Of a DNA stretch of 9,225 nucleotides, positions 1-6,771 are shown one piece after another. Source of the DNA: an uncultured Collinsella sp. GTDB lineage: Bacteria; Actinomycetota; Coriobacteriia; Coriobacteriales; Coriobacteriaceae. The notes below the pieces were generated by a model. That model worked only from the letters and a program-made list of their open reading frames with translations. It searched no databases and was not told the origin of the DNA. Within the stretch, counting starts at the first letter, position 1; every line of letters begins with the position of its first letter. Where the stretch lies: positions 1-9,225 of the forward strand of contig CABUGI010000073.1 of NCBI GenBank assembly GCA_902491055.1, in the 5' to 3' direction. Position numbers and translations under genes: made by a program.

Positions 1-6
1 GAGATT

Positions 7-11
7 GGAGG
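7..11 (+). promoter_or_regulatory. Ribosome-binding site of the SNF2 gene
   Basis: GGAGG lies 5 nt before ATG 17. It decides the start against the TTG at 5 and the GTG at 14, which overlap or abut it. Confidence 0.7.
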
Positions 12-16
12 AAGTG

Positions 17-3000
17 ATGGCGCAGGGGACGTTTGTGCAGGCGCTCCGGAAAGAGGCGGCGCTGAGCGGTACCTTTATGAAGGGCCGCTCGCTCATGCTC
101 AACGGCGCCGTGCTGTCGATCGAGGACAGCGGCTCGCGCTTCTCCAAAAACGTGACGGTTGAGGGTGCAGTGCGCGGTTCGCGCGGCGACCTGTACAAGA
201 CGCACGTGGCGCTCGACATGGACGAGCACGAGGTGATCGACTACGACTGCGATTGCCCCGCTGCCTATCGCTACCCCGGCATGTGCAAGCACGCCATCGC
301 CACGGCGCTTGCGTACCTGGACGCCAGCGGCACCGAGCCCGTCGAGGGGCTGCGCACGCCGGTCCGCACGTTTACGGCGGCGCCCAAGCAAGCCGTGCGT
401 CCCGCGTCCGCCGCACCGGCTGTCAACCCTAACTTTCCCTTCCCGGCGCCTGTCCCCACGAGTCCGAGCCTCATGAAGGCGCTCTCCGATCTTTCGGACG
501 CGCGCATGGATGAGTTGGCGGGCATGCGCCGCAAGCTCGCCGGCACTGTCGACCCCGATGCCCCCAAGGCGGTGTTGGAGCCCTCGCTGGTGCCGTACTA
601 CAATCCGCTGTTTGCCGACCGCTTTAGCTGGGCGCTCGAGCTTCGCATTCGCTGCGGTTCGGTGTCCTACGTGGTCAAGGACATCGACGGCATGGCCGCC
701 GCCTACGTGCGCGGCGGCACGTTCTCGTACGGCAAGAAGCTCACATTCCTCCATGCGCCCGAGGCCTTCGACGAGGTTTCGGTGCGCCTGCTCGACCTTG
801 TTGTGGCAACGGTTGTGTATCTGAGCGACATCACGAGTTCGCGTTCGGCGTCGTACGATTTTGCACGCAGCGGCTTTGTCGCCGAGCGCCAGTTGCCGCT
901 GTCCGAGCATGACATCGTATACATGCTGGACTTGCTGCGTGGCCGCACCATTTCCTTTGAGCCCGCCTGGTCGCGGGGAACGACGACGCATCGTTCCTAC
1001 GAGGTTGCGGTTGAGTTATCGCCGGTGGGGGAGGACGAGGCCTCGGCAAAACAACCGCCGCTCCTTGCCGCCAAGATCGCGCCGGCGGCCGGTGGCAGCT
1101 ACGACCTGCGCCTGCCGGCCGATACGTACTGCTTTGTCGCAGGCGACGCAGCCTATCTGGTCGACACGCACCGCGCGCGCCGCGCCGATGCAACGTTTGC
1201 CCAGCATGCCGCACCGTTTCTGTCGCGTCTGCTGCCTTGTCGCACGCCGGTCCATATCGCCGCCGAACAGGTGGGCGAATTCTGCCGCATGGCACTGCCC
1301 GTGCTGCGCGAATACACCGACCTCACCGCTCCCGCCGTGCTCGACACCGTGGCGCCCGAGCCGAGCTTTGCCATGGCAATCGGTGTCGATGACGGGCTTG
1401 TGACCTGCAAGATTACGGTTTCCTACGGCGACTGGTCGGCAGATCTCTTTAGCCTGGGCGCTCCGGGCAGCCCCTTCGAAGAGCAGCGCCCGGGCGTGCC
1501 GCCGCGCGACGAGATAGCAGAGTTTCGCGTTATGGATACGGCGGCCCTGTATTTCGACTTTTACGAGGGCGGCCTGGCGTTTGAGGAACGCGATGACGAG
1601 AGCCTGTTCCACTTGCTGACCGAGGGCCTGTCTGCCCTGTCCGAGCTGGGCGAGGTCATGCTCAGTGACCGCCTACGCCAGATCTCGGTCCGCCCTGCGC
1701 CCAAGCTTTCGGTGCGTGCGACCGTCAAGAGCAACCTGCTCGATGTTGAACTGGGCGCGAGCGGTCTTTCGGCGGCCGACCTTGCCATCTATCTGGACTC
1801 GTACAAGCGCCATCAAACGTTTGCGCGCCTTACGTCCGGCGACATCATTCGCCTGGACGAGGGCGCTCGAGCCGCGTTTGGCCTCGCCGAGGACCTGGGC
1901 GTCGATGCCGTCGACCTGCTCGACGGCGTGTCGCTTCCCGCATCGAGCACCCTGTTCGTCGATAGCATGCTCACGCGCACGCCCGCGCTCGAGGCCGATC
2001 GCGACGCTGCGTTCCGCCGTACCGTCGAGCGTCTGGACACGCTCGGCAAGATGGACTTTACGGTGCCGGCATCGCTTAAGGCAACGATGCGCGGCTACCA
2101 GGTCGACGGATACCAGTGGCTCGGCTCGCTCGAACACCTGGGCCTTGGCGGCATCTTGGCCGACGACATGGGCCTGGGCAAAACGCTGCAGATGATCGCA
2201 CATGTCCTGGCGCGCGTGGAAGCGGGGGACATTAAGCCCACGCTTGTGGTGTGCCCTGCGTCGCTTGTGTACAACTGGACCGCCGAGCTGGAGCGCTTTG
2301 CCCCGTCGCTCGATGTGTGCGCCATTGTGGGCGCCAAGGCTCAACGCCGCGTGCAGATCGCCGGCGTGGCCGAGCATAACGTGGTCGTGACGTCGTATGA
2401 CCTTATGCGCCGCGATATCGATGAGTACGCCGAGCAGGACTTTGCCCGTGTGGTGCTCGATGAGGCCCAGTACATTAAAAACCCGCTCACTCAGGTGGCG
2501 CGTGCCACCAAGCGCCTGCCGGCCGGCGTGCGCTTTGCCCTGACGGGCACGCCCATCGAAAACCGCCTATCCGAGCTCTGGAGCATCTTCGACTTTTTGA
2601 TGCCGGGCCTGCTGGGTACGCGTGAATCGTTTGCAAAGCGCTTCGAAAGCCCGGTCGAGCATGCCGAGGGCGACAGTGCCGCCCGCCTGCAAGCGCTCGT
2701 GTCGCCGTTTGTGCTGCGCCGCGTAAAGGAAGACGTGGTGGCCGACCTGCCCGAGAAGATCGAGGATACGGTCATGGCGCAGCTCACCGGCGAGCAGCGC
2801 AAGCTCTACCTGGCCAACCAGGACCGCATCGCCCAGCAGGTGCAGCACCGCGAGGCATCCGAGTTTAAGAAAGACAAGCTCAAGGTACTTGCCGAGCTCA
2901 CCAAGCTGCGCCAGATCTGCTGCGACCCGCGTCTACACTACGAGGATTACAAGGCGGGGAGCGCCAAGCTCGATACGTGCATGGAGCTCGTGCACGGCGC

Positions 3001-3481
3001 ACTCGACGGCGGACATCGCATCCTATTGTTCAGCCAGTTTACGGGTATGCTCGATATTATCGGTAAGCGCTTGGCCAAGGAGGACATCGCCTTCCTTAAG
3101 CTCACGGGCGCTTCGTCTAAGGAGAGCCGCGCCAAGATGGTCGCGCAGTTCCAAGCGGGCGAGGTTCCGGTCTTTTTGATTTCGCTCAAGGCGGGCGGCG
3201 TGGGCCTTAACCTGACGGCGGCCGATGTGGTCATTCACTACGACCCGTGGTGGAACGTGGCCGCGCAGGACCAGGCGACCGACCGCGCGCATCGTATTGG
3301 TCAGCAGCATACCGTGACCGTGTACAAGCTCATCGCCAAGGACACGATCGAGGAGCGCATTATGCAGATGCAGGAGTCCAAGCGCGACCTGGTCAACAGC
3401 GTGCTCGGCGGCGACGGCATCTCGTCGGCGTTGTTTACCCGCGAAGATGTTCTGGCGCTGCTGGGCGGCGACGGGCGCTAG
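17..3481 (+). CDS. SWIM zinc-finger SNF2-family DNA-dependent ATPase (Swi2/Snf2 helicase-like)
   Basis: This is a 1154-residue SNF2-family motor expected to use ATP to translocate on double-stranded DNA and remodel protein-DNA complexes; its bacterial target is unknown. I chose ATG 17 because GGAGG at 7-11 sits 5 nt before it; TTG 5 and GTG 14 are in frame but badly placed for that site. Residues 78-92 form a SWIM zinc finger (C78-x-C80-x9-C90-x-H92). A Pro/Ala-rich linker follows at about 107-150, then a long region matching the bacterial SNF2-associated part. The motor starts near 691. Motif I is DMGLGKT (717-723, K722), motif II DEAQ (815-818), motif III LTGTP (842-846), motif IV includes FSQF (1005-1008), motif V KAGGVG (1058-1063), and motif VI DQATDRAHRIGQ (1085-1096). 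All catalytic motifs are intact. The size and order are usual for the SWIM-SNF2 group. Spacing of 165 nt to the next gene suggests a separate transcript. The family is certain; the cellular role is not. Confidence 0.95.
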   Translation: MAQGTFVQALRKEAALSGTFMKGRSLMLNGAVLSIEDSGSRFSKNVTVEGAVRGSRGDLYKTHVALDMDEHEVIDYDCDCPAAYRYPGMCKHAIATALAYLDASGTEPVEGLRTPVRTFTAAPKQAVRPASAAPAVNPNFPFPAPVPTSPSLMKALSDLSDARMDELAGMRRKLAGTVDPDAPKAVLEPSLVPYYNPLFADRFSWALELRIRCGSVSYVVKDIDGMAAAYVRGGTFSYGKKLTFLHAPEAFDEVSVRLLDLVVATVVYLSDITSSRSASYDFARSGFVAERQLPLSEHDIVYMLDLLRGRTISFEPAWSRGTTTHRSYEVAVELSPVGEDEASAKQPPLLAAKIAPAAGGSYDLRLPADTYCFVAGDAAYLVDTHRARRADATFAQHAAPFLSRLLPCRTPVHIAAEQVGEFCRMALPVLREYTDLTAPAVLDTVAPEPSFAMAIGVDDGLVTCKITVSYGDWSADLFSLGAPGSPFEEQRPGVPPRDEIAEFRVMDTAALYFDFYEGGLAFEERDDESLFHLLTEGLSALSELGEVMLSDRLRQISVRPAPKLSVRATVKSNLLDVELGASGLSAADLAIYLDSYKRHQTFARLTSGDIIRLDEGARAAFGLAEDLGVDAVDLLDGVSLPASSTLFVDSMLTRTPALEADRDAAFRRTVERLDTLGKMDFTVPASLKATMRGYQVDGYQWLGSLEHLGLGGILADDMGLGKTLQMIAHVLARVEAGDIKPTLVVCPASLVYNWTAELERFAPSLDVCAIVGAKAQRRVQIAGVAEHNVVVTSYDLMRRDIDEYAEQDFARVVLDEAQYIKNPLTQVARATKRLPAGVRFALTGTPIENRLSELWSIFDFLMPGLLGTRESFAKRFESPVEHAEGDSAARLQALVSPFVLRRVKEDVVADLPEKIEDTVMAQLTGEQRKLYLANQDRIAQQVQHREASEFKKDKLKVLAELTKLRQICCDPRLHYEDYKAGSAKLDTCMELVHGALDGGHRILLFSQFTGMLDIIGKRLAKEDIAFLKLTGASSKESRAKMVAQFQAGEVPVFLISLKAGGVGLNLTAADVVIHYDPWWNVAAQDQATDRAHRIGQQHTVTVYKLIAKDTIEERIMQMQESKRDLVNSVLGGDGISSALFTREDVLALLGGDGR

Positions 3482-3516
3482 CCGCGCGCGGGGTGGGACT
3501 GCTGGAGTGGGCGGGA

Positions 3517-3541
3517 CGGTCGACGCATTTTGGCCCGACCG
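3517..3541 (+). terminator. Weak inverted repeat after the SNF2 gene
   Basis: CGGTCG at 3517-3522 pairs perfectly with CGACCG at 3536-3541 around a 13-nt loop, 35 nt after the SNF2 stop. No run of Ts follows, so it is at best a non-classical terminator. The rest of 3482-3646 shows no promoter that I can defend. Confidence 0.25.
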
Positions 3542-3634
3542 CTTGCCTGATCCGTTATGTGTTCATTTGCAATGCCGTGGATGGTTTGTCTGCCTTTGGG
3601 CATAAGAACCATCGAGAACATTGGCACATCAGCA

Positions 3635-3640
3635 AAGGAG
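3635..3640 (+). promoter_or_regulatory. Ribosome-binding site fixing the superoxide reductase start
   Basis: AAGGAG, 6 nt before ATG 3647. The in-frame ATG at 3557, which would add 30 residues, has no such site. Confidence 0.75.
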
Positions 3641-3646
3641 AACATC

Positions 3647-4009
3647 ATGGCGAAATTCTTTAAGGACCCCGACGGCAAGCTCATCGCTGCCCTTGGCGAC
3701 GGCGTTGCGACCCCTGCCGGTTGCACGGAGCTGACTGCAAACACTGAGGACGCGGCGCACGAGAAGCACGTGCCTGTTGTCGAGACCGAGCGTGACGGTC
3801 ACGTGATTCGCGCACGCGTTGGCTCGGTCGAGCACCCCAGCCTGCCCGAGCACTACATTGAGTGGATCGCCCTTGAGGCCGAGGGCCGCTTAGAGGTCCA
3901 TTACCTTGAGCCCGGCATGAAACCCGCGACGTTTTTCGCGGGCGGCTCCAAGACCGGTACCGTCTATGCCTACTGCAACCTGCACGGGCTGTGGTCCGCG
4001 ACATTCTAG
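3647..4009 (+). CDS. sor: Superoxide reductase (desulfoferrodoxin/neelaredoxin family), degenerate N-terminal Dx region
   Basis: This 120-residue cytoplasmic non-haem iron protein should reduce superoxide to hydrogen peroxide without making oxygen, a typical anaerobe defence; its electron donor, usually rubredoxin, is not in view. The start at ATG 3647 follows AAGGAG (3635-3640) by 6 nt. The whole Fe(His)4Cys centre is present: H41, H63, H69, C110 and H113, in the family contexts EKH (39-41), HP-x4-HYI-x-W (63-73) and YCNLHGLW (109-116). E39 and K40 match the Glu-Lys pair next to the first His ligand in characterised enzymes. The first 38 residues align with the desulforedoxin (Dx) domain of two-iron desulfoferrodoxins (shared FF near the start and an NT-x-DAA-x-EKHVPVVE-like junction), but the CxxC is missing and only C26 remains where a Cys pair is normal. 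The Dx iron is therefore probably absent, as in class III enzymes. Function of the main domain is confident. Confidence 0.93.
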   Translation: MAKFFKDPDGKLIAALGDGVATPAGCTELTANTEDAAHEKHVPVVETERDGHVIRARVGSVEHPSLPEHYIEWIALEAEGRLEVHYLEPGMKPATFFAGGSKTGTVYAYCNLHGLWSATF

Positions 4010-4029
4010 GAGCGCGCCCCCGCTCGGGG

Positions 4030-4035
4030 TATCAT
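4030..4035 (+). promoter_or_regulatory. Possible -10 element (TATCAT) before the NAD synthetase-like gene
   Basis: TATCAT at 4030-4035 resembles a sigma-70 -10 box, but no good -35 box lies 16-18 nt upstream and there is no TGn extension. If it is used, the hairpin at 4055-4087 would lie in the transcript leader. Confidence 0.2.
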
Positions 4036-4054
4036 AGCTAGCATATGCACATGC

Positions 4055-4087
4055 AAGCGCCGACTGCATTATGCGGCCGGCGCTTTT
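4055..4087 (+). terminator. Rho-independent terminator-like hairpin between sor and the NAD synthetase-like gene
   Basis: AAGCGCCG (4055-4062) is perfectly complementary to CGGCGCTT (4078-4085), and the right arm runs into TTTT (4084-4087). The loop is 15 nt. It lies 46 nt after the sor stop and 40 nt before the next start. The simplest reading is the sor terminator. The T run is short, and the hairpin could instead lie in the leader of the downstream gene if that gene's promoter is farther upstream. Confidence 0.55.
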
Positions 4088-4126
4088 ACTACGATTTCGA
4101 TGGTTTACGACGGAAAGGGCTGAGCC

Positions 4127-6112
4127 ATGAAGCTCGCGCTTGCACAGATCGATATGCGCCTGGGTGATATTGAGGGCATTTGCGGCCGCATCGAGGACCA
4201 GGCTCGTCTGGCCCACGAGCGCGGGGCGCGCGTGCTGTGCGTTCCGGCTCCGCTCTTTATGGGCGCCATGCCCGGTGGCCTGGTGGGCGCTGCCGACTTT
4301 GAGCACGACATGCTTGCCGGCTTGACTGGTGTCGCCGAGCGTATCCAGGAGCTTGACATGATCTGCATCGTGCCCGCGGCGGTTTCGTTTGAGGGCCAGC
4401 CGCTGCTCGACTACATGATGCTCAAGGACGGTCATGTGGTGCCGGCGCGTTCGAGCATTGCCCTGCAGCGTGGCGAGAACAGCGACACGCGTTGGGCGCC
4501 GCCGGTGTTCGACGTGGACGGCGTGCGCATCGCCGTGATTTTTGACTTGGACCGCGAACTCGAGATGTTGCCGACCGGTGTTGACCTCATTGCGTATTTC
4601 CAATTCAACGCGTTTGACATGACCGACCGCGAGACTGCTGCCATTGCCGCCGTTCGCAGCGGCGCCTACCGCAAGATCGCATCCAAGCGCAGCGTGTGGT
4701 TTGCCTGCATAGCGCCGGTCGGTGCCTATGACGAGTCGGTGTATACCGGCGGTTCGTTTGTGCTCGACGACTGCGGCCGCGTGGTGGCCCAAGCGCCGTG
4801 TTTTGAGGAGAGCCTACTGGTTCAGGAGATCCAGCGCGGTGTGATGCTCGATGCCCTGGAAGACCACGAGCTGCCCGAGTTTCGCTCCGAGGAATGGCTG
4901 TGGCAGGCGCTGGTGCTTGCCGTTCGCGATAACGCCCGCGCCCGCGGTGCGTCGCGCGCCGTGGTGGCGCTCGAGGGCGACTTGCCGTCGTCTTTGCTGG
5001 CGGCGCTGGCCGTCGACGCTCTGGGCCCGCGCAATGTGATTGGCCTGGTGCTGGGGCGCAACCGTATCTTTACTCCGGCGCAGGAAGAGGCCGAGGCTGC
5101 CCGCTGTGCCGCCGTCCGCGCCATCGCCGAGCGTTTACACATTCGCACTGTCGAGCGCGATGCACCGGATGCGACGCGTGTGCTCGATCGCGACGTGTCG
5201 GCGGGCGATGCCGAGCGTCTGCGCTCGCGCACGTTGGGCCTCATGCTGGAGGACACGGCGCTCGAGCTGGGTGCGATGGCGCTGAGCCCGCTGTCCAAAA
5301 CCGAGTACGCGCTGGCGGCGCCGGCGCTTTGCGGCGGCTACCAGGGCGATTACGCGCCCTTTGGCGATGTGTACCTGTCGACGCTTGAGTTTGTGGCGCG
5401 CGTGCGCAACCGCACGTCTGCCGTGGTGCCCCAAGAGCTCGTGACGCTCAACGCGGTGGAAGATTGTATGGAGCGCGTGCTGGCGCAAGCGCTCTCGACG
5501 CTCGACGGTCCGGTCGATATGCTCGACCGCGCGGCACAGCTGCTCGGCGGGCTTGAGCCGGGTGAGGTCGATGGCGCGCTCGAGGCGCACGTGGACCGCA
5601 ATCGATCTTTCGACGACATCCCGATGGCCGCTGGCAAGACTGAGGCCTGCTCGCTGCTGCTGATGCTCGTGCGCCAGGGCGAGGCTGCTCGCCGCATGCT
5701 GCCGACGGCTCCGATCGTCTCGGCACGTTCGTTTGTTGAGCGCTCCTGGCCCTACATGCTTGCGTGGTCCGATCTGGGACTCAGCGGCAAGGAGCGCATG
5801 ACGGTCGATTCGCTGGCGCGCGCCGAGGTGCGCCGTTTTGCTGACGAGGATACGAGCGAGCGCGTGCGAAACGAGATGATGGGCGTGCTGGGCGAGCTGC
5901 TGGGTATTTCGCCCGAGCAAATGGAGGAGCTGCGCTCCGAGGACGGTCAGCGTCGTTTGCACGAGGGAATGAAAAAGTTCGAGGGCGAGGTTCAGGACGC
6001 CATCGATAAGATGATGGGCGGTCAGGGCGGCTCGCAAGGTAGTCCCCAGGGTGGCCCGATGCCGCATCCGCCGGTTGATCCCCGACAGTTCCCATTCTTC
6101 TCGCAGAACTAA
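4127..6112 (+). CDS. NAD+ synthetase-like protein (nitrilase-like + NAD synthase-like domains), probable pseudoenzyme
   Basis: The 661-residue protein follows glutamine-dependent NAD+ synthetase from end to end, a family that normally amidates NaAD to NAD using ammonia from a glutaminase domain. ATG 4127 follows GAAAGGG (4113-4119) by 7 nt. Residues 1-240 match the nitrilase-like domain (MKLALAQI at the start; GxxGGSFVLDD-type segment near the end), but the triad appears lost: Glu aligns with A41 (VPAPL for FPEL), Lys with S110, Cys with D140 (DLD for CED). Residues 257-545 match the synthetase domain (AALAVDALG after the loop; APFGDVY at 410-416), but the SGGxDS PP-loop reads EGDLPS (283-288) and TGNKSE reads PLSKTE (388-393). 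Family-like RSF near 534-536 marks the domain end. About 110 further residues are acidic and helical-looking, ending in a Gly/Gln/Pro-rich tail (631-661). No internal stop or frameshift is seen, so the gene looks selected for a non-catalytic or changed role. Fold assignment is good; function is unknown, and database names such as NAD(+) synthase would probably mislead. Confidence 0.85.
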   Translation: MKLALAQIDMRLGDIEGICGRIEDQARLAHERGARVLCVPAPLFMGAMPGGLVGAADFEHDMLAGLTGVAERIQELDMICIVPAAVSFEGQPLLDYMMLKDGHVVPARSSIALQRGENSDTRWAPPVFDVDGVRIAVIFDLDRELEMLPTGVDLIAYFQFNAFDMTDRETAAIAAVRSGAYRKIASKRSVWFACIAPVGAYDESVYTGGSFVLDDCGRVVAQAPCFEESLLVQEIQRGVMLDALEDHELPEFRSEEWLWQALVLAVRDNARARGASRAVVALEGDLPSSLLAALAVDALGPRNVIGLVLGRNRIFTPAQEEAEAARCAAVRAIAERLHIRTVERDAPDATRVLDRDVSAGDAERLRSRTLGLMLEDTALELGAMALSPLSKTEYALAAPALCGGYQGDYAPFGDVYLSTLEFVARVRNRTSAVVPQELVTLNAVEDCMERVLAQALSTLDGPVDMLDRAAQLLGGLEPGEVDGALEAHVDRNRSFDDIPMAAGKTEACSLLLMLVRQGEAARRMLPTAPIVSARSFVERSWPYMLAWSDLGLSGKERMTVDSLARAEVRRFADEDTSERVRNEMMGVLGELLGISPEQMEELRSEDGQRRLHEGMKKFEGEVQDAIDKMMGGQGGSQGSPQGGPMPHPPVDPRQFPFFSQN

Positions 6113-6120
6113 ACTGGGGA

Positions 6121-6135
6121 TGGGATTCGCTCCCA
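6121..6135 (+). terminator. Small hairpin after the NAD synthetase-like gene
   Basis: TGGGA (6121-6125) pairs with TCCCA (6131-6135) around a 5-nt loop, starting 9 nt after the stop. No T run follows, so terminator function is uncertain. Confidence 0.25.
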
Positions 6136-6171
6136 ACACCGATACTTCAACTAAGCATCTTGACCCCGTTG

Positions 6172-6180
6172 TGTTATTCT
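6172..6180 (+). promoter_or_regulatory. Candidate extended -10 promoter of ruvCAB
   Basis: TGT-TATTCT at 6172-6180 fits an extended -10 element (TGn then a TATAAT-like hexamer). A TTGACC at 6160-6165 is only 9 nt upstream, too close to act as its -35 box. A start near 6187 would give a leader of about 60 nt before ruvC. Confidence 0.4.
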
Positions 6181-6236
6181 AGAACAGACGTTCGTGAATG
6201 ATGCGCGGGGCCTTGTCTTGCGCTGTGCTTGTGGCG

Positions 6237-6244
6237 AGGGGAGG
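6237..6244 (+). promoter_or_regulatory. Strong ribosome-binding site that sets a TTG start for ruvC
   Basis: AGGGGAGG lies 5 nt before TTG 6250. The earlier in-frame TTG at 6229 would place this purine run inside the coding region and would add seven residues absent from the usual RuvC N-terminus. Confidence 0.75.
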
Positions 6245-6249
6245 TTGGC

Positions 6250-6771
6250 TTGGTTATCTTGGGCATTGACCCCGGTTTGGCTCATACGGGTTGGGGGATT
6301 ATCGAGGAGCGGCGTGGCGAGGTTCGCTGCCGTGCCTACGGCTGCATCGAGACCAGTGCCGGAAGTCCGCTCGCGGTGCGCCTGTCGCATATCGCCCATG
6401 ACCTTAAGGATGTCGTCGAGCGTTATCGACCCGACACGGCTGCTGTCGAGAGCATCTACTTTGGCGCCAACGTTCGTTCGGCCATCCCCACGGCGCATGC
6501 CCGCGGTGCTGCGCTTGTGGCGCTTTCGGAGTGCGCGCTCGAGATTGGCGAGTACACGCCTATGCAGATCAAACAGGCTGTGGTGGGCACCGGCGCCGCG
6601 GACAAGCGGCAGGTCGCCTACATGGTACGCACGCTAACACAGCTCGACCACGACCCGCATCCCGACCATGCCGCCGATGCCCTGGCCTGCGCCATCTGCC
6701 ACGTAAACCTCAGCCGCACCCGCGCCCTCACCGGTGGCGAGTTCTATCAACAGAGAGGAACCGGATACTGA
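6250..6771 (+). CDS. ruvC: Holliday junction resolvase RuvC (crossover junction endodeoxyribonuclease)
   Basis: RuvC is a dimeric RNase H-fold nuclease that cuts paired strands of a Holliday junction once RuvAB has moved it, completing recombination and repair. The protein is 173 residues, the usual length. The start is the rare TTG at 6250, giving the family N-terminus (M)VILGIDPG; the purine run at 6237-6244 supports it. Metal-binding acidic residues are D7 in GIDPG, E67 in VESIYFG, and the C-terminal H140 and D143 in DHAADAL. The His in place of the third Asp of the E. coli enzyme is a known variant, found for example in the Thermus enzyme, so activity is expected. The TGA stop overlaps the ruvA ATG (TGATG), which implies translational coupling. 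It is the first gene of the ruvCAB operon. Confidence 0.97.
   Translation: MVILGIDPGLAHTGWGIIEERRGEVRCRAYGCIETSAGSPLAVRLSHIAHDLKDVVERYRPDTAAVESIYFGANVRSAIPTAHARGAALVALSECALEIGEYTPMQIKQAVVGTGAADKRQVAYMVRTLTQLDHDPHPDHAADALACAICHVNLSRTRALTGGEFYQQRGTGY

Noticed and set aside
3557..3646. In-frame upstream ATG giving superoxide reductase a 30-residue hydrophobic N-terminus that might look like a signal peptide
   Set aside because: No ribosome-binding site precedes ATG 3557, while AAGGAG lies 6 nt before ATG 3647, and the family N-terminus begins at the latter.
3890..4792. Minus-strand open frame of 300 codons spanning sor and the NAD synthetase-like gene
   Set aside because: It crosses two recognisable + strand genes and the terminator-like hairpin, and has no recognisable domain.
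4127..6112. The NAD synthetase-like gene as a decaying pseudogene
   Set aside because: The frame is open for 661 codons with a good ribosome-binding site and normal codon use; only the catalytic residues are altered while framework residues remain.
5135..6139. Long minus-strand open frame (334 codons) opposite the NAD synthetase-like gene
   Set aside because: It is antisense to a gene with clear homology. Its composition is Arg/His/Ala-rich, as expected for antisense frames in high-GC DNA, and no known domain is seen.
6160..6165. TTGACC as a -35 box for the ruvC promoter
   Set aside because: It is only 9 nt from TATTCT, and no -10-like hexamer lies 16-18 nt downstream of it.
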